Positions 30,704 through 39,517 of a DNA stretch of 64,000 nt are shown here, one piece after another. Below the pieces are notes generated by a model that was given only the letters and a program-made list of their open reading frames with translations, was not told where the DNA came from and ran no database searches. Source of the DNA: Phytophthora colocasiae (taxonomy: Eukaryota > Oomycota > Peronosporomycetes > Peronosporales > Peronosporaceae); NCBI GenBank assembly GCA_018806915.1, contig JAGKQI010000048.1, positions 496,001 to 560,000 of the forward strand. The letters run 5' to 3'. Made by a program: the position numbers and the translations under genes. Numbering within the stretch: position 1 is the first letter of the stretch; every line of letters starts with the position of its first letter.

Positions 30704-32605
30704 ATGGCCAGGACAGTACGTCAGAGGTCCCGTGAACATAGTGTAGCTGTGACGCTCTCAAAACTTCCGGGGTTTCAAAGTCTCTGGTGTCCTGTCGCTC
30801 AGTCTGATTCCATCAGACTCAGAAATAGCCAACTGTCGTATCCCACAAACGGGCACATCCCGATTTCCTTTCTGACGCACACTTCGGAAGAAGATCCTGC
30901 AGCCATGAGTTCCCCATCGGCTTCTACTATTGGCGACGCCTCGGGCACTGGGCCCGCTTCGGCATCTGTAGCGTCGCGAGGTGGTGGTGACAGTACTTCC
31001 GCATCACCTGGTGGCAGCTCAAGCGCCCCAGCCTCACAGTCGAGCGCGTCCGCCGCTCCGAAGCAGGGCGTTGATGCTGCTGACAGCGATGATCACGTGA
31101 GCGGACCTGGTACGTCGGCGGCTTCCGCTACTGCGGGTTCCACTCTTGGCGTCTTGTCTTCGCTTCACAGAGGCCCCCACATTCTCTCCACCGCCGAGGT
31201 GGACGATCTGTTTGGACCTGGGCAACAACCGTTGGACGAAGAGAAGTCCGACGTCCCTTCCAACTGGGTGGATCCTGAGCCACGACCTGAGGGGCAACCA
31301 TTCTTGGTTGGTGTTCCGGCGCTCGCCGAGGACTTTCGTGTGGGCAACCACATCGCGAATATCTATGGTGGGCCTGGTGTATTAGTTGGCCTTGAAGGCT
31401 TCACACCGGCAGACATCTCGGAGCTCGAGCGTGTCATCCCCGACTTCACTGAAAGTCAGATGCTTGTTCCCCACGTGGACAGCCGTAACCGCATGAGTCT
31501 TGAGGCGCACATGGGATCCGTCGATGTTCTCCGGGAATTGGCGGCGATCCTCCTGCACCTCCCTCATCAGCGCCTCGCCGAGCGGGTGTACAAGACATCG
31601 GGTTACCTGAAGCAGATGGCTGGCGCTCACCGTCGGCTTCGACTCCAAGTAGAGTCTCAGGGCGGTGCATCTCTGGTGGACACGGCCGCTATCCAGAACG
31701 AGTCCGAAGATCTCAAGCGTCAGTGGGTCTTCAACTGCCAGTATTGGCGCCATGAAGTACTGGACGCCCGGCGTACTGCTGGCGAGACCGAAGATCGTGT
31801 GAACGCGGAGTCCAAGAACCTCGCGTCGCACTATCAGGACCAGATCGATGCCCTGGAAGCTGAGAAGTCGGCCTTGGAGGAACGCCTGGAGGACTCTCAA
31901 GCGGAGGTCTGGTTGCTGAAGGCTCGCCCCACGACCACAGCCACAAACTCCTGGGGTTTTCTGGAATACCTGTTTGAACACGGGGAGTTGAACGGCAGTT
32001 GGGTGCGTCTTCGGGAGCTTCTGGTGAACTTCCAAGAGGGCAAGGCGCCGCCAGGAGACTGGGACACCATCATCAACGTGACTGCAATGGATCAGCGCAA
32101 GGCGGAAATCCCTGACTTCTCCAAGCGTCTGGCTAAACAACGGTCCGATCAAGCAGCAGCGGCCAAGAAATCGACCAAAGTGCTGGATCTGACGGGTGCT
32201 GGCAGTGGTGTGAAGGTCTCCGGTGAACATGCGGGTGGCCCCGAGAAATCAGGCACTCGCCCGGTGAACAAGTCTGGGTCGCCCACCAGGTCGCCCAAAT
32301 CTTCCGGATCTCCACCACTCAAGCCTAACCGGCCGTCTGGGAAACATCGGGTTCGTGTTCCTCAGGATCGCCCCAAGAATTACACGCCTGGTATCGATTC
32401 AGTGCGTCCGGCGAACGCCAAGTCTCCGGTGTCCAAGGACGCGGTTCACACCACGTTACCGGCTGGAGTCGTCTGGGAAGAAGTTCGTCCGGACTTGCGC
32501 TTGGCTCTGCTCGCCGGCATCTCTTACGAGACAGCGATGAAGTGGCTACGCACGGACAAGCCCGCCCACAGCCTGTTCACGGGGCGCCCCTTGGTAAAAT
32601 GCTAG
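30704..32605 (+). CDS. Antisense ORF A of the giant element, unknown function
   Basis: A 633-residue frame from ATG 30704, opposite in strand to gag-pol and starting 55 bases inside the 3' LTR. Residues ~65-150 are Ser/Ala/Gly-rich and disordered. About 160-400 are folded-looking (GVPALAEDFRVGNHIANIYG; HMGSVDVLRELAAILLHL) with a coiled coil near DQIDALEAEKSALEERLEDS. Next comes WGFLEYLFEHGELNGSWVRL and DWDTIINVTAMDQRKAE, then a basic Ser/Pro-rich tail. I recognise no domain; it is not a Gag zinc knuckle, protease, RT or envelope. Codon and composition style fit the rest of the element, including the SGE[QH] peptide encoded by the dispersed motif. It ends TAG at 32603-32605, overlapping ATG 32599 of ORF B. 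Confidence 0.65.
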   Translation: MARTVRQRSREHSVAVTLSKLPGFQSLWCPVAQSDSIRLRNSQLSYPTNGHIPISFLTHTSEEDPAAMSSPSASTIGDASGTGPASASVASRGGGDSTSASPGGSSSAPASQSSASAAPKQGVDAADSDDHVSGPGTSAASATAGSTLGVLSSLHRGPHILSTAEVDDLFGPGQQPLDEEKSDVPSNWVDPEPRPEGQPFLVGVPALAEDFRVGNHIANIYGGPGVLVGLEGFTPADISELERVIPDFTESQMLVPHVDSRNRMSLEAHMGSVDVLRELAAILLHLPHQRLAERVYKTSGYLKQMAGAHRRLRLQVESQGGASLVDTAAIQNESEDLKRQWVFNCQYWRHEVLDARRTAGETEDRVNAESKNLASHYQDQIDALEAEKSALEERLEDSQAEVWLLKARPTTTATNSWGFLEYLFEHGELNGSWVRLRELLVNFQEGKAPPGDWDTIINVTAMDQRKAEIPDFSKRLAKQRSDQAAAAKKSTKVLDLTGAGSGVKVSGEHAGGPEKSGTRPVNKSGSPTRSPKSSGSPPLKPNRPSGKHRVRVPQDRPKNYTPGIDSVRPANAKSPVSKDAVHTTLPAGVVWEEVRPDLRLALLAGISYETAMKWLRTDKPAHSLFTGRPLVKC

Positions 32606-33654
32606 TGAGCATGATGTACTGGCGCAAGCTGAATCAGACCCCGTGGACTTCGTACGTCCCAGAGACGTATTACAAGATGGCTGAGGAGGAACTGCGCCGG
32701 CTTCGGAAGAACGATGTGGAGCCACCGGTCTGGGAGGCACTGGATGCTCACGTCCCATATCCTACCAGTGAGCCTGAGTCCACAGAGGATGACCCTCAGA
32801 AGGACCCGGACTTCAAGGAGTCTGGTGAACAAGAGTCTGCATCCAGCGACAGCGAGTCTGACGACGAAAAGTCGAGCGGCAACAGCGATGACTCTGACGA
32901 CGATGAGTGTGATGATCATTCGCACGCCGGCAACAAGCGTCCACGGGACTACGAGTCCAGCGACTCGGATGACTCGGGTCCAATAATCCCCACCAAGAAG
33001 TCCAAGCGGGATAGTGTGCACGAAGCATCCCGATCCAAGTCAGGCAGTCAAAAGTCCGGTGGCACCTCCACGTCAAGTCCCAAGAGCAAGAAGTCCGGTG
33101 GTTCGCCCAAGTCAAGTTCCAAGGACAAGAAGTCTCAAGACTCCAAGTCAACTAAGAGTTCTTCGGGCAAGCGACCTTCTGGTAAACTCCGGAAGTCAAG
33201 TCTGGTGTCCAAGTCGTACAAGTCGCTGACGCCAAAGGAATTACTGACGATCGAGGCCCCGGACACACATTGTTCTTCGTGGCTGTACTACTGCATTCCG
33301 GTTCAGCCGACAAGTGACACCAAGACGTCCATCGGGCAGACCCCAGGGTTCCCAGACTTCGAGCCCCACAGACACAGTCTGGCACGCCTCAAGAAACGTT
33401 GGAACTCCAAGAAGTATCAAGCCCTGCTGGACGGAGTGCCAGCGCCCTGGGACGTCATGTACCAGAACCGTCGGACCGAGCTGTACTTTCACCGACGTGA
33501 AGACCTCTGTCCCTTGGTTCAGGCGGACATCGAAGAGCTCGCGTCTCTCATGCGTAAGCACGCCCAAGCGCTGTGGGAACGCACTCACTGGGTGATCATG
33601 GATCCCGACGAGGACCTGCTGTCCGGTGAACAGCACAAGGAACGTGGGCTCTGA
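32599..33654 (+). CDS. Antisense ORF B of the giant element, unknown function
   Basis: The frame is open from a GTG at 32542; the first ATG is at 32599 and overlaps ORF A's stop (ATGCTAG). The sequence after this point (MMYWRKLNQTPWTSYVPETY) looks like a direct continuation of ORF A, so a -1 shift, coupled reinitiation or an indel are all possible. About residues 50-200 are acidic and Ser/Lys-rich (ESDDEKSSGNSDDSDDDECD; KSKKSGGSPKSSSKDKKS). A folded C-terminal part has WLYYCIPVQP, HSLARLKKRWNSKKYQALLD and RTELYFHRREDLCPL. Ends in TGA at 33652; the same frame stays open to 33990. No known domain. Confidence 0.6.
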   Translation: MLVSMMYWRKLNQTPWTSYVPETYYKMAEEELRRLRKNDVEPPVWEALDAHVPYPTSEPESTEDDPQKDPDFKESGEQESASSDSESDDEKSSGNSDDSDDDECDDHSHAGNKRPRDYESSDSDDSGPIIPTKKSKRDSVHEASRSKSGSQKSGGTSTSSPKSKKSGGSPKSSSKDKKSQDSKSTKSSSGKRPSGKLRKSSLVSKSYKSLTPKELLTIEAPDTHCSSWLYYCIPVQPTSDTKTSIGQTPGFPDFEPHRHSLARLKKRWNSKKYQALLDGVPAPWDVMYQNRRTELYFHRREDLCPLVQADIEELASLMRKHAQALWERTHWVIMDPDEDLLSGEQHKERGL

Positions 33655-33990
33655 CGTGCATCTTTACTGCGCCAATATCGAGGGACAGTATCCAAGATTC
33701 TGAAGCACAAGGATTTCCCGGAGACGCTCATGTTCGAGCCCAGTATCTGGAAGGTCCCGGACAAATATTGTCCATGGATCTGGCAGGACCCACGTGCACG
33801 TGACATCGGAGGTCCCAAGTGCCTGAGCTTGCGCAAGCAACTCGAAGCTATCGACTCAGCGGAACCGGCGCGCACGCAGTGGGCCACAGCGTCTTCCGAC
33901 AAGGACTGGATGGAATTCGTGCCATCCGATCTCCGGAAACAAGCTCTGACGCCCGCTGAACGCGCCGAAAATCCTGTCTCTCTGAAGTAA
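33655..33990 (+). pseudogene. Antisense ORF C, in-frame continuation of ORF B
   Basis: After the TGA at 33652-33654 the frame continues for 111 codons with protein-like composition (DFPETLMFEPSIWKVPDKY; WIWQDPRARDIGGPKCLSL) to a TAA at 33988. So B plus C is one reading frame with one stop. Either a nonsense mutation or a leaky stop. Confidence 0.5.
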
Positions 33991-34377
33991 GTACGCCAGA
34001 AGTCCGGTGTACTCTTCGCGACATCTCCGGGGAACTACACTTCTTCTTCCAGAACAACTTAGTCGTCTGCATATCTTAGCGTAGTAACAATTCCAAACAT
34101 AGTTCCCCGACGACCTTCTCCTTTAACATCCTCACATGTCGTTCAGTAATCCTCTTCTCATAGCATCATCATAATCCACTTCGTAAAATTCCATCATACA
34201 CACACAACCACAAAATCATCTCCATACAAATTCACATAACAATCACCATCTCTGGGAGTCACGTATCCCCGAAATCACATTTCCGAAAGACATGTCTCTC
34301 AGACGCCTTCATCTCTGAAATACATCGTCTGGTGAACATCACTGTTCACCAGAGTTCTCAGGATAAGTTTTCAGAAT
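33991..34377. other. Convergent gap between antisense ORFs and integrase
   Basis: About 390 bases, AC-rich on the plus strand (34080-34320) with no gene. Contains TCTGGTGAAC and GTTCACCAGA as a close inverted pair at 34328-34353, a potential hairpin midway between the opposing stops. Confidence 0.5.
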
Positions 34378-36276
34378 TTATACTCTGGGGTGATCGACTC
34401 CAGCTTGCATTGCTTGGAAACGAGCTCGCGCTCGTGCGCTCTGATTGAACTCATACAGTAAAGCACCACAGTTCAGCTTTGACAAGGGTAGCCACTTTGT
34501 CTCGTCGTACCCCTTCCACTTGACCAGGTATTCGCGAAGTCTCTTGGAGGTCTTGGTACGCTTGCTCCACCGAGTGTCAAGTATCTTTTCCACTTCGTAT
34601 TCATCATTCTCGATGTCGGGCTCCCAACTGTCTTCTGGTAGCAGTGCCGCATCAAAGTCATCATCCTCATGGACATCGAGTTCCACAGTCGGTCTTCTGG
34701 GAAACAAGGCTCTCGGCTTCAGGCGACTTATATGAACCCAGGGGTTCACACGATACCCGGTGTCCTCGACCTTCAGTTTCACACGAAAATCATCCAACAT
34801 CTCTTCAATCCGGAAAGGGCCATGCCACATGTGTGCGAGTTTCCGACTCAACCCCATTTGTACCTTGGGGATGTATAACCACACGGCATCACCGACGGCA
34901 AATCCGGACTTCAGACGTTCCGACAACTCCTTCCACTTTCGAGTCTCTTCTTCAGAACGCTCCCGCTTGGCCTTCTTCTGAAGTTCTTCAGCACAGGCTT
35001 GAGCGTAGCTGTAATCTCGTTGCATCTTCCGACGCCACTCATAAGCAGTGCGCTCTTGTACACCAGAAGGCTTTGGACCAAGCATCGCGGACACAGTCCC
35101 ATGAGCATCCCATCCGTGCACCAGAAAGAAAGGTGTTTCCAGACGGGTCGCATCAAAGGAAGTGTTCAATGCGAACATCAGACGTTCGGCGTGGTCGTCC
35201 CAGTCACTCTGATCAGCTTCGGCGATGTAGGCCTTGATGGCGCGCACGACCGTCTGAACAGACCGTTCTTGTTGGCCATTTGCCTGGGGACGGTACGCCA
35301 GAGTCGCTCGCTGTCTGCTTCCCAGGAGATCCCGGAAACACCTGAACACTTCACTCATGAACCGAGGGTCCTGATCATGGCGTATCAGGGAACTAGCTCC
35401 GAAGTTCCGGAAGACACGTTCCTCGTAGGCCTCAGCGACATCTTGAGCCGTAGTAATACTCATGGGCTTGCACATCACATATCCTGAGAACATGTCTTGG
35501 AACAACAACAGGAACGTGTTGCCTCTGGCAGACTTTGGCATGTGCGTCACGAAATCCATGGACACCACCTCAAAAGGTCGACTGGGCTCGATGTTACCTG
35601 GCGACGGTCCAGGATTCGGGGGACGCCCCTTGCCACTTGCACAGTCCATACACTCTTTGACGAACCTTTCCACATCAGCGTACATACCAATCCAGTAGAA
35701 CTCGGAGCTCAGCTTCTCGAACGTACGTTTGATTCCCTGGTGAGCACCCTGGTAGTCCCCATGAGCATAGTGCAGTATATCGGTATGTAAGTCTCTGGGA
35801 ACCACAAGTCCGAGTTCATCGACCATGTCTCTCGGACGTTCCCTGGTAGCACGGCTGAGGCGGTACAAAACGTCTCTGGAATCCAAGATGAAATCATCGG
35901 CGATCCTGGCAAGCTTCCTTATTCGGGGTCGTGGCAGATCCCCCACGTCGCCCTTAAGGAACTTGATGAGTTCTGCCAGATGAACATCTTGAGTCTGGTG
36001 AACTTTGATCCGCCGCCAGCGTTCTTCCTGAAAATCCAATGGGCCCATGGGTTCACGAGCTTCTACATCGTCCGGTAGGTTCGTTTCTTCCTGATTGCGT
36101 ACACGAGTGATGGCAACAAGCACCTTGGCAGCATGAGGCAGGGGCGCAGACTCTGGCCCTGGGTCATCCATCTCCGGTATACAATCATGTTCACCGGAGG
36201 TCTGGTGAACATCGTCCGGCGCTGTAGAAGACACCCCTTCGGGAGGCTTCATCAACTTCTCTGGGATCTTGGACAC
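34378..36276 (-). CDS. Integrase with C-terminal chromodomain, giant element
   Basis: About 630 residues. An H2C2 zinc-binding region (HYAHGDYQGAHQG then CMDCASGKG) precedes the catalytic core with Asp in SMDFVTHMP, Asp in RHDQDPRFMS and Glu in NGQQERSVQ. The C-terminus has the GPFRIEEML region and a chromodomain (EVEKILDTRW, EYLVKWKGYDETKWLP). It inserts the cDNA; the chromodomain would guide insertion to marked chromatin. The frame begins at a non-ATG codon, as expected for a pol-internal segment; it is out of frame with the upstream RNase H part. The first ~90 residues are Pro/Asp-rich with a SGE-type repeat. Confidence 0.92.
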   Translation of the reverse strand: MSKIPEKLMKPPEGVSSTAPDDVHQTSGEHDCIPEMDDPGPESAPLPHAAKVLVAITRVRNQEETNLPDDVEAREPMGPLDFQEERWRRIKVHQTQDVHLAELIKFLKGDVGDLPRPRIRKLARIADDFILDSRDVLYRLSRATRERPRDMVDELGLVVPRDLHTDILHYAHGDYQGAHQGIKRTFEKLSSEFYWIGMYADVERFVKECMDCASGKGRPPNPGPSPGNIEPSRPFEVVSMDFVTHMPKSARGNTFLLLFQDMFSGYVMCKPMSITTAQDVAEAYEERVFRNFGASSLIRHDQDPRFMSEVFRCFRDLLGSRQRATLAYRPQANGQQERSVQTVVRAIKAYIAEADQSDWDDHAERLMFALNTSFDATRLETPFFLVHGWDAHGTVSAMLGPKPSGVQERTAYEWRRKMQRDYSYAQACAEELQKKAKRERSEEETRKWKELSERLKSGFAVGDAVWLYIPKVQMGLSRKLAHMWHGPFRIEEMLDDFRVKLKVEDTGYRVNPWVHISRLKPRALFPRRPTVELDVHEDDDFDAALLPEDSWEPDIENDEYEVEKILDTRWSKRTKTSKRLREYLVKWKGYDETKWLPLSKLNCGALLYEFNQSARARARFQAMQAGVDHPRV

Positions 36277-36311
36277 CAGTTCAGATGTGTCAGTTCGTCA
36301 GGGTCTTGGAC

Positions 36312-37148
36312 CTACCAGGACTCGCCAAGAACAAGAGTTTTGGACGTCAAATAGTCCGCTGCTTGATTGAACTCACGCTTCACGTGCACTAGCTTCAGAG
36401 ACTGGAACTTGATCTTCAGAGACTCAAACTCGGCCAATTTCCGCTGCAGGTTCGGCTGATTACAATTGATCAGTCCTTGAGCTTGCTGGATAGCGATACG
36501 AGAGTCTCCGACAACCACCAAGTCTCGGATACCACGTTCCAAAGCCAACTTCAATCCATTGATCAAACCACAGTATTCTGAGTCATTCACTGTGACGTCT
36601 TTCAGAGCGAACCCTTGGGCTTCCAGGATGTTCCACCCCGGGAGCTCCCAGAGCACACATCCGCAGCTTCCCAAGCGAGTGGATGTCTTGGCGGCACCAT
36701 CAAAACTCAGAATACAACCTCGGTAGTCAGCCTCTAGCATCTCCACACTAATGGTCGCTGGAGGTTTGACTCGCCCCTTGACGGGGATGAGGTTTTCAGA
36801 GACCTCATCGAGGTGTTCACGGGGTGTGATGCCCGCTCCAAGAATAGCCGGGAGACCATCTTCATCTCGCTGGATCCTGCGAATCTCCAAGTTCCAATGT
36901 GACAACTTCAATCCCCACTTCACGTTCCGACCATCAGCCGAACTGGATGACAGGAGCCATTTCAACACCGAATGTCTGGTGTACACCGTGATCACGGGAC
37001 TCGTGTTTACCAGAGCCCGAAAGTTCTCCAGAACCCTGAGGATCGCGATGACCTCCTTCTCTGCGATGTGATACCGGAGTTCTGCCTCATTCAGCACACG
37101 TCCAGTGAACCGTACGGGGTGTATCACTCCATCGTACCCCTGTCCCAA
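36312..37148 (-). CDS. Gypsy RNase H plus second archaeal-type RNase H, giant element
   Basis: The first ~90 residues are the RNase H that normally follows Gypsy RT (FTGRVLNEAELRYHIAEKEV; YTRHSVLKWLL). In this first domain the usual Asp of the TDHxxL motif is Arg (YTRHSVL), suggesting decay. A second, complete RNase H follows at about residues 145-270: Asp in CILSFDGAAKTS, Glu in NDSEYCGLINGLKLA, Asp in VVVGDSRIAIQQAQG, Asp in HVKREFNQAADYL. This is the archaeal/plant-type RNase H known from plant Tat and oomycete Chronos/Archon elements. The frame has no ATG and is shifted from the RT part. Confidence 0.88.
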   Translation of the reverse strand: MGQGYDGVIHPVRFTGRVLNEAELRYHIAEKEVIAILRVLENFRALVNTSPVITVYTRHSVLKWLLSSSSADGRNVKWGLKLSHWNLEIRRIQRDEDGLPAILGAGITPREHLDEVSENLIPVKGRVKPPATISVEMLEADYRGCILSFDGAAKTSTRLGSCGCVLWELPGWNILEAQGFALKDVTVNDSEYCGLINGLKLALERGIRDLVVVGDSRIAIQQAQGLINCNQPNLQRKLAEFESLKIKFQSLKLVHVKREFNQAADYLTSKTLVLGESW

Positions 37149-37921
37149 GACGGCTGAAGCAGCCCACGGGTTCGCATGAGGTATAATAACGAAAGGTCGG
37201 GTGCGATCTGGTGTCTGAGGAGCGGTGTCGGGACAATCTTGCGCTTCAGGATCTCAAAGGCTTCCTTCGCTCGAGCCAAATCTCGACCAGCTCGAATCTG
37301 TTCATCAGACAACTCGTAGAGTACGGCAGCGATCACTGGTATATCCTCAATAAACTTGTTGTAATAATTCAGACTTCCCGTGAAGCTTTGTACCCCCTTG
37401 AGTGTCGATGGGAACGGCAATTCCTCCACTCCTTTGACAATCTTCGGTGTAGCTCTCAGTCCTTCAGCACTGATCTCATGTGACAGATAAGGGATCGTCA
37501 GTTTCCCAAACTCGCTCTTGGGCAGGCTCACTGAAATATTCCAGTATCTGAGTCTGAAAAGCAAGGTGTTCAGGTCTTCACAAAGTTGATCCCAGGTGGG
37601 CGCCCCATGAGCAATGTCGTCAATATAGGAACTTCGACCTAGTACCGGTCCCATGAAGGACGGGACAGGGATGTTCCTCTGAAAGACAGTCATTTGGTCG
37701 GTGAGCACCGGAACCTCTGGCATGTGTTCATCAGAGTTCTGAAGCTGTTCGCCAGAAGCCGGACCATGTTCGTCAGGGTTCTGGGGTTCCAATTTCAGAT
37801 ATTCCAGCACATCAGAGCCAACCTCAGCTTCCTCTTCAGGCGACAATCGCACAAACCCCCACAGGCAGTTATCCAGCATAGCCTGGTACACCAGAGGGGC
37901 GTTCTTCAGACCAAAACGCAT
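37124..37921 (-). CDS. Reverse transcriptase, palm with YIDD, giant element
   Basis: Continues the RT after the in-frame stop at 37928. Has RFGLKNAPLVYQAMLDNCLW, the catalytic SSYIDDIAHGAPTW, LPKSEFGKLTIPYLSHEI and the thumb/connection QSFTGSLNYYNKFI. Between NCLWGFVRL and YIDD there are some 80 residues instead of the usual ~20, an acidic insert with SGEQ/DEH peptides. This insert appears typical of this oomycete lineage. Frame shifts at the 3' end into the RNase H region. Confidence 0.88.
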   Translation of the reverse strand: MRFGLKNAPLVYQAMLDNCLWGFVRLSPEEEAEVGSDVLEYLKLEPQNPDEHGPASGEQLQNSDEHMPEVPVLTDQMTVFQRNIPVPSFMGPVLGRSSYIDDIAHGAPTWDQLCEDLNTLLFRLRYWNISVSLPKSEFGKLTIPYLSHEISAEGLRATPKIVKGVEELPFPSTLKGVQSFTGSLNYYNKFIEDIPVIAAVLYELSDEQIRAGRDLARAKEAFEILKRKIVPTPLLRHQIAPDLSLLYLMRTRGLLQPSWDRGTME

Positions 37922-37927
37922 CCTTAC

Positions 37928-39517
37928 TCACTGGAAGTGTCCGAATGGGCAGATGAACGCTGAGATCAGCCTTGCACGCTCCGTCATTCGAATAGCCCAA
38001 AAACCACTCGCCATATCCAGACTCATAAACCACAGTGCTGCCTCAAAACCAATCAACAGATCGTCTATCAGGGGCAACGGATAACGCGACAACTGGATAA
38101 AACCATTCACCACTCGATAATCAATGCACATGCGTATATCCACATCATTCTTCTTGAGAACAATCACTATTGGTGATGCCCAAGGCGAAGTCGAGTACTC
38201 GATGAGTCCGGTCTCCAGGAGCTTCTTCAGAAGTTCGTACACCTTGATCAGGTGAGGGGCAACGGACCTCGGACGTTGGGCAACAGGTTTAGCGTCTCCC
38301 ACGTCCAAGTCACAGACCACGCCTCTTGCCGGGGCAGGTGCGGCGTTGCCGTCTCCCAGAAAGATTTTTCGGTGATACTTTAAGATATCCCTGAGTTTCT
38401 GCTCCATTTCCGGCGTTGTTTTCCCGGGTACTCCGACGTCAGCCTTGTCGATGTCGCATTCGGGGGTCAAATCTTCCAACTCAGGCAGCATAACCAGTTG
38501 GTCACGTAATTGAGAGAGTAGGTCCGTTCCTTCCCGTATGTAGACACCGGGTTCCAGATCCAATTCCTCATTCGTGACTCGCATGCACCGCTCGTACTCG
38601 GCTCGGAGCTTTTCCACAGGGGTGCCTGGCATACTCTGGATTGGGATGTCCCATGAACAGTCTGTCGGATCCTCATCTCCCATGGACAGTTCACCAGAAA
38701 CACTCAGGGTGACTTCATCCTTGACAATGTTACTCGAAATTTCAGACGTGTTTCCGGAGTCTTTCGGAGTCGCTTTCTCTGATGCCAATTCCAGATCTCC
38801 GGTGTTCACAGCGGTATCTCGGGTCTCCTCTTTTCCGGCATCCACCCAGTCATCTGTCTGCGTAGCCACATCCAAAGCGAAACGAACTCGTTTTGCTCGT
38901 GGGACCGAAGTAGGCCTCGCAAACTGTACTCGAGCATTATCCAGCCTTGGGCGTTGTAAGATCTTAGTTGGCCACGGGTATACCGGGTGACCCACACACG
39001 GAGGTTGAGGTATCAAATCTTCCAAGTCAGCTTCCGCCTTCAGACGTCTCTTCGTCTCTGGTGACGGAGTGTTCTCCAGAATCAAAACTTCCCAGTCACG
39101 GTAGGCTGCAGAGCCTGGCCGTACAAAGCGACCATGTCGTGGGAAAAATCCATACTCCACAATCCTTGCAACGTCAGAAAATTCATTCACCCACGTATTC
39201 TTGTCAGAAATGTTCACCACGCGCACCGCCACAGGCCATGACCGGGCTGCATAAATCAGTTGAGTCACCCAACGGTCTCCACGTCCCGCCCACACGACTT
39301 CTCGTTGTGGGTTCGTCGGACCATAATCAATGTGAACAACAAATTCTTCACCAGGTCTCAGAAGTACAGCTTCACTTGGTCTGATGGACCTGTTCCTGCC
39401 GATATGATCACCGGGCTCCCAGCTGCACATCATCACCACGACTTCGTCTGGCATAGATACCAGTCCCTCACGAACGCTGATCCTCAGACCAGCGGCGAAC
39501 ATGAATCCCATTCCCAA
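37928..39517 (-). CDS. Protease C-terminus to RT fingers, giant element, ending at a nonsense codon
   Basis: Starts in the protease's last strand (GMGFMFAAGLRISV), runs through a ~250-residue spacer with no recognised domain and then RT motifs: GLIEYSTSPWASPIVIVLKK, IDYRVVNGFIQLSRYPLP, FMSLDMASGFWAIRM. It ends HFQ then TGA (37928-37930) where Gypsy RTs have a Trp in GHFQW; TGG to TGA is a one-base change. The frame simply continues after it. Confidence 0.88.
   Translation of the reverse strand: MGMGFMFAAGLRISVREGLVSMPDEVVVMMCSWEPGDHIGRNRSIRPSEAVLLRPGEEFVVHIDYGPTNPQREVVWAGRGDRWVTQLIYAARSWPVAVRVVNISDKNTWVNEFSDVARIVEYGFFPRHGRFVRPGSAAYRDWEVLILENTPSPETKRRLKAEADLEDLIPQPPCVGHPVYPWPTKILQRPRLDNARVQFARPTSVPRAKRVRFALDVATQTDDWVDAGKEETRDTAVNTGDLELASEKATPKDSGNTSEISSNIVKDEVTLSVSGELSMGDEDPTDCSWDIPIQSMPGTPVEKLRAEYERCMRVTNEELDLEPGVYIREGTDLLSQLRDQLVMLPELEDLTPECDIDKADVGVPGKTTPEMEQKLRDILKYHRKIFLGDGNAAPAPARGVVCDLDVGDAKPVAQRPRSVAPHLIKVYELLKKLLETGLIEYSTSPWASPIVIVLKKNDVDIRMCIDYRVVNGFIQLSRYPLPLIDDLLIGFEAALWFMSLDMASGFWAIRMTERARLISAFICPFGHFQ

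Noticed and set aside
31382..32230. 282-residue minus-strand frame within the antisense block, which would be sense to gag-pol
   Set aside because: Composition is Val/Leu/His/Arg-rich without motifs and it matches the complement of the helical, coiled-coil ORF A. ORF A has a better start, better composition and continues in B and C.
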